From assembly GCF_000718785.1 (NCBI RefSeq), contig NZ_JOCA01000026.1, positions 1 to 64,000 of the forward strand: a DNA stretch of 64,000 bases, in the 5' to 3' direction. The position numbers were made by a program, and so were the translations under genes. The notes below the pieces were generated by a model that saw only the letters and a list, made by a program, of their open reading frames with translations, did not search any database and was not told where the DNA came from. Of this stretch, positions 58,250 to 64,000 are shown in pieces (position 1 is the first letter of the stretch; every line of letters starts with the position of its first letter). The DNA is from Streptomyces sp. NRRL WC-3626. Its GTDB lineage: Bacteria > Actinomycetota > Actinomycetes > Streptomycetales > Streptomycetaceae.

Positions 58250-58513
58250 ATGGGTCGTATGGCCCGCAACACAGCACACCCGTACGGTCCGCCGACCGTG
58301 ACCGTCAAGGGGCGGGACGTCAGGCTGCGCACCCTCGGCTTCCTGCTGCTCGCCGGCCTGGCCATCTGGTTCATCGCCGCGAACACGAAGTCGGTCACCA
58401 TCAGGCTGTGGGTGTCGGACGTGACGCTTCCCCTGTGGAGCGTCCTCACGGTCACGCTCCTCGTCGGCCTGGCCCTCGGCCTGCTCGTCGCCCACCGGCG
58501 CGCCCGCCGTTAG
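58250..58513 (+). CDS. Small LapA-domain (DUF1049) membrane protein
   Basis: 87 residues. Two membrane helices (LGFLLLAGLAIWFIAANTKSVTIRLWV and WSVLTVTLLVGLALGLLVA) flank the conserved NTKSVTIRLWVSDVTLPLW typical of the LapA/DUF1049 group. A basic tail (HRRARR) follows. Role unknown in actinobacteria. The start may be ATG 58250 or ATG 58259; neither has a strong ribosome site. It stands alone between the MerR and UspA-remnant regions. Confidence 0.8.
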   Translation: MGRMARNTAHPYGPPTVTVKGRDVRLRTLGFLLLAGLAIWFIAANTKSVTIRLWVSDVTLPLWSVLTVTLLVGLALGLLVAHRRARR

Positions 58514-58519
58514 GGCTGG

Positions 58520-58700
58520 TCAGTAGTGGGGCACGACGGCCACGGGGCACGCCGTCCGCCGGAGCACGGCATGGGGCACCGGGCCGGTACGCACGATCCT
58601 GGGGCGGTCGGTGAGCCGGTGTCCGACGACCGGCAGTTCCGCGCCGGACGCCGCCGTCAGCAGGGCGCCGGAGGGCCTTCCCTCCACCACCGTCGGAGGG
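58520..58700 (-). pseudogene. Remnant of a universal stress protein gene (UspA)
   Basis: The minus-strand frame ending at 58520 reads VVEGRPSGALLTAASGAELPVVGHRL, then TGPVPHAVLRRTACPVAVVPHY. This is the end of a UspA domain with its ASxGAExxVVGHR and GPV..AVL...CPVAVV motifs. Upstream in the same frame homology is lost, and pieces of UspA-like sequence (PADSPAALLAGIAVVAVGRD) appear in another frame around 58740-58830. No start codon leads properly into it. It is most likely a decayed gene; a whole UspA gene begins at 63887. Confidence 0.55.
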
Positions 58701-58966
58701 CCATCAGACCCGTGCCGGTCCGCACGTCCCGGCCGACGGCCACGACGGCGATGCCCGCGAGGAGGGCGGCCGGCGAGTCCGCCGCCGCCCCGAGCGGGCG
58801 CCCCGTGAAGCGTCGTGCCGGCGGCAGGACCGTGCCCTGAAAAGCTGTCACAAGCCGCACATCCCAGGAGCGGGCACGGCCCGATAACGACAGTTGGGGA
58901 CAAACAGGGGTGTGCCCCGCCCGGTTGCGCTGGGATGGCCGGAAACCACTGACCGCGGGGCGGGAC

Positions 58967-60919
58967 ATGAACCACGACACCGGTACGACGGGCACCTGTC
59001 CCGTCACGGCCCTCGAACCGGGCACGTACCCGGTCCCCACCCGGACCGGCGAGCGGGGCGCGGCCGAGGAGCGCTTCCGCGGGCTGCTGGAAAGCGCACC
59101 GGACGCCATGGTCATCGTCGATGACACCGGAACCATCGCCCTGGTCAACGCCCAGACGGAGGCGCTGTTCGGCCACCGGCGTGAGGAGCTCCTGGGCCGG
59201 CCCGTCGATCTGCTCGTCCCGCAACGCCTGCGCGGCCACCACACCCTGCACCGCGACGCCTACGCGGCGAACCGGCAGGTACGCCCGATGGGAGCCGGTC
59301 TCGACCTGTACGGGCTGCGCCGGGACGGCACCGAGTTCCCGGTCGAGATCAGCCTCAGCCCCCTGGAGACCGCCGACGGGCTGCTGATCTCCGCCGCGGT
59401 CCGCGACGTCAGCGACCGCAAGGCCGCAGAGGAGCGCATCAGCGAGCTGGCCGCCCTGGTGGAGTCGTCGCAGGACGCCATCCTCGCCAAGACGCTGGAC
59501 GGGCACATCACCTACTGGAACACCGCCGCCCAGCGGCTGTACGGCTACACGGCCGGCGAGGTCATGGGCCGGCACATCTCCCTCCTCGCGCCGAGCGATC
59601 ACCGGGACGAGATCGCCGTACTCCTCACCCGGCTCCGGACGGGCGAGAAGGTGGAGCACTTCGAGACGCTGCGCGTCACCAGGGACGGGGCGCTGCTGGA
59701 CGTCGACGTGACCATGTGGCCGAGGCGGGCGCCGGACGGCACGGTGATAGGGGCGTGCGCCATCGTCCGTGACATCGGCGACCGCAAGCGGGCCGAGGCG
59801 GAACTGACGGCGCTGTACGAGCAGCAGCGTCATGTCGCGCTCACCCTGCAGCGCAGTCTGATGGGCACCCCGCCCGCCGTACCCGGCCTCGTGACCGCGA
59901 GCCGGTACCGTCCCGCCACGCAGGGTGCCGGTGTGGGAGGCGACTGGTTCGACCTGATACCGCTCGGGGCGGGCCGGGTCGGCGTGCTGATCGGCGATGT
60001 GATGGGACGCGGCCTGGAGGCCGCCGCCGTCATGGGCCAACTGCGTTCGGCGGCACACGCGTTGGCCAAGACGGGGATGCAGCCCCGGCGGCTGATGCAG
60101 GCCCTGGACGCGTGTGTGGCGGATCTGGACGTGCCCGATCAGCTGGTCACCTGCTGCTATCTCGTCGTCGCCGCGGACGAGGCGGAGGTGACGCTGTGCT
60201 CCGCCGGTCACCTCCCCGTCCTGGTCGCCGCACCCGGTGACGAGGTACGGCCGCTGCCCGCTCCGGTGAACGCGCCGCTCGGCGTGGGGGACGTGCTGTA
60301 CGAGCAGTCGTCGGCGGCGGTGCCGCCGGGCGCCACCCTGGTGCTGTACACCGACGGTCTGATCGAGTCGCCCGGCTGTGACATCGAGGACAGTCTCGCC
60401 GCCCTCGCGGCCGCCTGCGGCGCGCTGTCCGCCCCCGAACCGCCGGGTCTGGACGCCATGGCCGACCGCATCCTGTCCGCTCTGCGGCCGGACGCCGACG
60501 GGCACGACGACGACGTGACCCTTCTGCTGGCCCAGCGGCCCGCCGCGCCGCTGGCGTCCGTCACGACCACTCTGTCCACCCGCCCCGAGTCCGTGCCCGA
60601 GGGACGCGCGTTCCTCAGTACGGCGCTGACCGCCTGGGACTGTGACGCGCAGGCCGACGACGCGCGGCTTCTGGTGTCCGAGCTGCTGGCCAACGCCGTA
60701 CAGCACGCCCAGGGCCCGGTGACCCTGCACCTGTGCCGTACGGCCGCCGAGCTCACCGTCGAGGTGGGGGACGGCAGTCCGCACCTTCCGGAGCCCCGGC
60801 GGGCCGGCGAGGACGAGGAGTCCGGCCGCGGGCTCAACCTCGTCCGGGTCCTGGCCGACAGCTGGGGCGTGCGCCCCACCGACGAGGGAAAGACGATCTG
60901 GTTCACGCTGCGGCTGTGA
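58967..60919 (+). CDS. PAS-PAS-PP2C (SpoIIE) phosphatase with C-terminal ATPase
   Basis: 650 residues. PAS1 (~50-165; [34 protein letters not shown]), PAS2 (~175-300; [31 protein letters not shown]), SpoIIE phosphatase (~320-525; [42 protein letters not shown]) and RsbW-like ATPase (~530-650; [15 protein letters not shown]). Such proteins dephosphorylate anti-anti-sigma factors and can also phosphorylate them, so they switch stress sigma factors. The start at ATG 58967 begins the hydrophilic N-terminus (MNHDTG); the upstream reading is not supported. A 19-bp terminator follows. Confidence 0.9.
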   Translation: MNHDTGTTGTCPVTALEPGTYPVPTRTGERGAAEERFRGLLESAPDAMVIVDDTGTIALVNAQTEALFGHRREELLGRPVDLLVPQRLRGHHTLHRDAYAANRQVRPMGAGLDLYGLRRDGTEFPVEISLSPLETADGLLISAAVRDVSDRKAAEERISELAALVESSQDAILAKTLDGHITYWNTAAQRLYGYTAGEVMGRHISLLAPSDHRDEIAVLLTRLRTGEKVEHFETLRVTRDGALLDVDVTMWPRRAPDGTVIGACAIVRDIGDRKRAEAELTALYEQQRHVALTLQRSLMGTPPAVPGLVTASRYRPATQGAGVGGDWFDLIPLGAGRVGVLIGDVMGRGLEAAAVMGQLRSAAHALAKTGMQPRRLMQALDACVADLDVPDQLVTCCYLVVAADEAEVTLCSAGHLPVLVAAPGDEVRPLPAPVNAPLGVGDVLYEQSSAAVPPGATLVLYTDGLIESPGCDIEDSLAALAAACGALSAPEPPGLDAMADRILSALRPDADGHDDDVTLLLAQRPAAPLASVTTTLSTRPESVPEGRAFLSTALTAWDCDAQADDARLLVSELLANAVQHAQGPVTLHLCRTAAELTVEVGDGSPHLPEPRRAGEDEESGRGLNLVRVLADSWGVRPTDEGKTIWFTLRL

Positions 60920-60923
60920 GGAG

Positions 60924-60965
60924 CGCCCCGGGTGCCACCGTGTCGTCACGGTGGCACCCGGGGCG
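60924..60965. terminator. 19-bp bidirectional terminator between phosphatase and DoxX genes
   Basis: A perfect stem (CGCCCCGGGTGCCACCGTG and its complement at 60947-60965) with a TCGT loop, 4 nt after the phosphatase stop and shared with the convergent DoxX gene. Confidence 0.85.
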
Positions 60966-60982
60966 GTGGCGGTGTCGCGGGG

Positions 60983-61600
60983 TCAGCGGAGCCAGGCGTT
61001 GCGGCTGACGAAGGGCAGTCGCGCCCACGCCTTGCCGAGTCCCCAGGTGGCTCCGGCGCCGGCGGCCGCGAGGGCGATGAGGACGACGGCGTAGACGAGG
61101 TGGTAGTCGGCGAACGGGTTCGTCGACATGCTGGGCGAGCCGTCGGACAGATGCCGCGCGGGCGGCCACTCCGCGATCCACATGAGCGCCATCATCACCG
61201 TGCCGGCGACCGCGGCGAGCCGCAGTGCCACACCCGCGATCAGCGCGACGCCGATGCCGAGCAGTCCCAGCATGAACAGCCAGTCCGCCCAGGCCGCCCC
61301 GGCCCACGCGTGGAACGCCGACTCCATCGGCCCGGCGGCCACACCGCCGAGGAACCCCTCGGTGGGCGAACCGCCGTCGATCCAGCCCTTGCCCGACCCG
61401 GTGGCGTAGCCGAGACCGAAGGTCTTGTCCAGGAACGCCCACAGGAAGACGAACCCGGTGAGCAGCCGCAGCCCGGCGAAGACGTACGCGCTCGTCGCGG
61501 TCGCGGCCTCGGTGCCGGCCGCCGGCGCTGCCGCCCCGGACCTGTGCCGGAAGGGCGAGCGGAGTCCCGGAGAACGGTGCGGGTGGTCGTGCACTGCCAT
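60983..61600 (-). CDS. DoxX/DoxD-family membrane protein
   Basis: 205 residues with four to five helices: SAYVFAGLRLLTGFVFLWAFLDKTFGLGYAT, WAGAAWADWLFMLGLLGIGVALIAGVALRLAAVAGTVMMALMWI, YHLVYAVVLIALAAAGAGATWGLG. The family includes the membrane subunit of thiosulfate:quinone oxidoreductase. The GSPTEGFL and WPP..H region is typical of this actinobacterial branch. ATG 61600 has AAGGGG at 9 nt; ATG 61609 is an alternative. It is divergent from a CstR-like repressor gene, so it may handle reactive sulfur species. That is inference from context. Confidence 0.85.
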   Translation of the reverse strand: MAVHDHPHRSPGLRSPFRHRSGAAAPAAGTEAATATSAYVFAGLRLLTGFVFLWAFLDKTFGLGYATGSGKGWIDGGSPTEGFLGGVAAGPMESAFHAWAGAAWADWLFMLGLLGIGVALIAGVALRLAAVAGTVMMALMWIAEWPPARHLSDGSPSMSTNPFADYHLVYAVVLIALAAAGAGATWGLGKAWARLPFVSRNAWLR

Positions 61601-61798
61601 GATGGTCATCCCCTTCGAGGGTGCTGCTCCTGAGGTCTCCCCGGTTGTCGTTGCGCTGTCAATGTCCCGCGTCCGTGGGCGCCGCCCGGAGGGGCCGGGA
61701 GGCCCGTTCCATGGTCCGAACGTCCCCTCGCCGCATGGCCGTTCGGGAGTTCCGGGGGCGGCTTTCGTCCTTTCGTCCAAGACGAGGACCAAACCGAT

Positions 61799-62113
<315 letters not shown>

Positions 62114-62152
62114 GCACCGGCTCACCTCACCGCACCGGCGGGGGCCGGAGAG

Positions 62153-62419
62153 TCAGGAGAGGGAGAGGAACAGTTTCTCCATCTTCTGGACATCGAGGCT
62201 GTCGGCGCCGCCCTCCTGGCTCAGGCACTCCTTGAGACCGCCGGCGACGATGGCGAAGCCGGCCCGGTCCAGCGCGCGGTTGACCGCGGCGAGCTGGGTC
62301 ACGACCTCCTCGCAGTCACGCCCTTCCTCCAGCATGCGTACGACACCGGCGAGCTGGCCCTGTGCGCGCTTGAGCCGGTTGGCGGCCGACCGCACCTGGT
62401 CGGCGGGGAGCTGGACCAT
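62153..62419 (-). CDS. CsoR-family repressor, CstR-like (copy 2)
   Basis: 88 residues. [55 protein letters not shown] matches copy 1 closely. The two conserved Cys are present, and again Gly stands in the place of the copper-ligand His. ATG 62419 follows GGAAGGAAGG. Its own copy of the operator (62457-62472) lies 38 nt upstream. Two near-identical sensors side by side but convergent suggest duplication, and they may cross-regulate through the common operator. Confidence 0.88.
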   Translation of the reverse strand: MVQLPADQVRSAANRLKRAQGQLAGVVRMLEEGRDCEEVVTQLAAVNRALDRAGFAIVAGGLKECLSQEGGADSLDVQKMEKLFLSLS

Positions 62420-62456
62420 GGGTCCTTCCTTCCGTCTCTCCGGATCGGTGACTTCG

Positions 62457-62472
62457 ATACCCCCAGGGGTAA
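62457..62472 (-). promoter_or_regulatory. CstR/CsoR-type operator site 2
   Basis: ATACCCC-CA-GGGGTAA: arms TACCCC/GGGGTA are perfect around 2 nt, 38 nt upstream of copy 2. It fits site 1 except for the last base. Confidence 0.7.
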
Positions 62473-62582
62473 CACCGGAACGGGGCGGGCCATTCCCCGA
62501 ACCGCACGGCATGCCGCTGCCCCGGCGGGCCGAAGGGCGTGCGTGTACTGCCCCGCGTCGACAACGTCCCGGGGCGGCACAC

Positions 62583-63443
62583 CTAGGTCCGGTGGACGGC
62601 GCGTCGCAGCGGACAGCGGGCGACGAAGCCGTAGCAGACGCCCGCTCCGGCGCCCAGCGCGGCGATGGCCGCCAGGATCGGGACCGCCACCGGGGCGGGG
62701 GCCTGCTGGATCAGGACGAAGGTGCCCATCGCCAGCACGAACCAGGCGAAGAGCCGGGAGAGGACGTGGGCGGGGACGCGCCCGGCCAGCCGGGCTCCGG
62801 CGAGGCTGCCGACGACCGCGATTCCGGTGACGGCCAGGGTCAGGCCCCAGTCGATCCGGACGCTCGAGAGGTAACCGGCGAAGCCCGCGGCGGACTTCAT
62901 CGCGATGACCAGCAGTGAGGTGCCGATGGCCACCGGCATGGGCAGGCCGCCCAGCAGGGCCAGGGCGGGGACGACGAGGAAGCCGCCGCCGGCGCCGACC
63001 AGGCCGGTGGCCAGGCCGACGGCCGCGCCGTCGAGCAGCACCCGCCCCACCGGCAGTTGCTCGTGGGCGCGGTCGGGGGCGGCGTCCCGGCGGCCGCGGA
63101 GCATCGCGGCGGCGGTGACGATCATCATGACCGCGAAGGCGATCAGCAGGACGACATCGGGGATGCGGCCGCCGATGAGCCCGCCGGTGTAGGCGCCGGC
63201 CATGCCGGCCGCACCGAACAGGACGCCGGTGCGCCAGCGGACCCGTCCGCCGCGGGCGTGGTTGATCACGCCCACGGCTGAGGTGACACCGACGACGAAC
63301 AGGGAGGTGGCGATGGCCTCCTTGGCGTCCATGCCCGCGACGTAGACCAGCAGCGGTACGGTCAGGATCGACCCGCCTCCCCCGAGCAGCCCGAGGGAGA
63401 CGCCGACCAGCAGCGCGAGGACCAGGACGAGCGTCAGCGTCAT
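62583..63443 (-). CDS. TauE/SafE-family sulfite/sulfonate exporter-like permease
   Basis: 286 residues with about eight helices. The N-terminal LVLALLVGVSLGLLGGGGSILTVPLLVYVAGMDAKEAIATSLFVVGVTSAVG and the internal repeat GLATGLVGAGGGFLVVPALALLGGLPMPVAIGTSLLVIAMKSAAGF are the two copies of the TauE/SafE fold. Characterised members export sulfite, sulfonates or sulfoacetate. The start 63443 follows CAGGTGA; the longer reading overlaps the upstream gene. It begins 5 nt after the DUF2892 stop, so both are one unit under operator site 3. In CstR regulons such a permease removes sulfite made from persulfide oxidation. Confidence 0.88.
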   Translation of the reverse strand: MTLTLVLVLALLVGVSLGLLGGGGSILTVPLLVYVAGMDAKEAIATSLFVVGVTSAVGVINHARGGRVRWRTGVLFGAAGMAGAYTGGLIGGRIPDVVLLIAFAVMMIVTAAAMLRGRRDAAPDRAHEQLPVGRVLLDGAAVGLATGLVGAGGGFLVVPALALLGGLPMPVAIGTSLLVIAMKSAAGFAGYLSSVRIDWGLTLAVTGIAVVGSLAGARLAGRVPAHVLSRLFAWFVLAMGTFVLIQQAPAPVAVPILAAIAALGAGAGVCYGFVARCPLRRAVHRT

Positions 63444-63448
63444 GAGGG

Positions 63449-63718
63449 TCACCTGCCGTCGGCGAGCTGGGCGACGGCCTTGCGCGGGTCGAAGGACGGT
63501 GTGCGGTTCCACGGCATCCTCGACAGCAGCACTCCCATGGCGCAGGTGTTGCTGAGGGCGGCGAAGGCCAGTCCGCCACCGACGAACGCGGACAGCGCCT
63601 GCAGGCCGGGGACGGCGAAGCTGCCGAGGGCGCCGGCCAGGACCAGGGAGCCGGCGACCAGGCGGACCTGGCGCTCCGCTTTATGCCCCGGGGGGTATCC
63701 GGAAGTGAGGAGTCCCAT
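63449..63718 (-). CDS. DUF2892 (YgaP-like) inner-membrane protein
   Basis: 89 residues. RQVRLVAGSLVLAGALGSFAVPGLQALSAFVGGGLAFAALSNTCAMGVLLSRMPWNR is the DUF2892 core with two helices and the conserved NTCxMG..L..MPWNR ending. In other bacteria the domain is fused to rhodanese (YgaP) or lies in CstR-type operons. The start is unsure: ATG 63718 has no good ribosome site, and the operator 63683-63698 lies inside the first codons, so a start further in is possible. It is coupled with TauE/SafE downstream. Confidence 0.8.
   Translation of the reverse strand: MGLLTSGYPPGHKAERQVRLVAGSLVLAGALGSFAVPGLQALSAFVGGGLAFAALSNTCAMGVLLSRMPWNRTPSFDPRKAVAQLADGR
63683..63698 (-). promoter_or_regulatory. CstR/CsoR-type operator site 3, within the 5' end of the DUF2892 frame
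   Basis: On the plus strand ATGCCCC-GG-GGGGTAT: arms match sites 1 and 2 except for one base. It lies 20-36 nt inside the annotated ATG, which suggests either roadblock repression or a wrong start. Confidence 0.65.
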
Positions 63719-63886
63719 ACCCGCGGCGCTGCCGCACGGCAGACGCGGGGCGCGGGCACCGAATGGCGTACCCGGAACGTCCGAGGGCCCGAACGGCCCT
63801 TCGGGCGGGACGTGAGCCCCATGGCACCAGGACGTCGACGGGGCGAGCCTGGAGGGAGCGGGAACACTCGGGACTCGGGAGGAACA

Positions 63887-64000
63887 GTGGGTGGTCTGGT
63901 GATCGTCGGTGTGGACGGGTCGACGTCGAGTCTCGTCGCCGTCGAGGCCGCCGCGCGGGAGGCCCGGCTCCGGACGGCCGCGCTGAGAGTGGTGCACGCG
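63887..64000 (+). CDS. Universal stress protein UspA (3' truncated by window end)
   Basis: 38 codons are visible: GGLVIVGVDGSTSSLVAVEAAAREARLRTAALRVVHA. VGVDGS with Asp, then the first helix and the VVHA strand, are the start of a UspA ATP-binding domain. GTG 63887 follows GGGAGG; GTG 63899 is possible but less well spaced. Full length and number of domains are not seen. The gap before it (63719-63886) holds no recognisable promoter. It may be the working relative of the remnant at 58520. Confidence 0.85.
   Translation, partial: MGGLVIVGVDGSTSSLVAVEAAAREARLRTAALRVVHA

Overview
The window is high-GC actinobacterial chromosome, almost certainly Streptomyces. The reasons are dense GC-rich coding with many GTG starts, a conservon (cvn) operon, DUF5134, DUF574/SAM-methyltransferase and DUF5753-type regulators, a homodimeric pyruvate dehydrogenase E1, and twin-arginine and CBM13 secreted hydrolases. 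No rRNA, tRNA, CRISPR array, insertion sequence or phage gene was seen.

Layout. (1) 1-12 kb: carbohydrate and sulfate-ester use. A truncated GH18/CBM13 protein and a CBM13/beta-helix protein are followed by a nitroreductase. A tight minus-strand operon then runs ROK regulator, ABC permease, ATPase, binding protein, sulfatase and formylglycine-generating enzyme. It is divergent from a Tat-secreted GH43-like protein. (2) 12-14.5 kb: a DHA2-type MFS exporter and an endonuclease/exonuclease/phosphatase-fold protein. (3) 14.7-40.5 kb: a stress/redox island. It holds a patatin/glycosyltransferase/membrane/hydrolase operon, three NmrA-like epimerases (one frameshifted), an AceE-type E1, two OsmC-class proteins, a 7Fe ferredoxin, a ferredoxin reductase, an orphan fumarate-reductase-like flavoprotein, YceI, an orphan cytochrome b, three ECF41-like sigma factors, an AhpD-like carboxymuconolactone decarboxylase, two cupins and a flavohemoglobin. 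A PTS EIIBC gene is embedded in it. (4) 40.6-47 kb: a conservon (cvnA-D) with two cytochromes P450 and an enoyl-CoA hydratase. (5) 47-58 kb: a large secreted subtilase with a TrmB/LuxR-like regulator, LtrA, a SAM methyltransferase, an XRE/DUF5753 regulator divergent from an anti-sigma-like ATPase, and a TipAL-type MerR coupled to a glycosyltransferase. (6) 58-64 kb: a PAS-PP2C-ATPase phosphatase, a UspA remnant, and a sulfur-handling cluster (DoxX, two CstR-like repressors, TauE/SafE, DUF2892) with three copies of one palindromic operator, then the start of a second UspA gene.

Main observation. Eleven transcription units on both strands of the 18-37.5 kb region carry [TC]GTCACA, then 16 bases, then [GT]GTC, just upstream of their start codons. 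One further gene (the AhpD-like one) and one gene-less site carry it with one extra spacer base. This matches the kind of promoter reported for ECF41 sigma factors. Two of the three ECF41-like sigma genes carry it themselves. The classical ECF41 partners (carboxymuconolactone decarboxylase, oxidoreductase, epimerase) are all present. The island therefore looks like one ECF41 regulon joining an electron-transfer set (ferredoxin, reductase, flavoprotein, cytochrome b, AceE) to peroxide-type defence and to a lipid- or glycoside-modifying operon. The regulon assignment is inference from sequence pattern and needs experimental proof.
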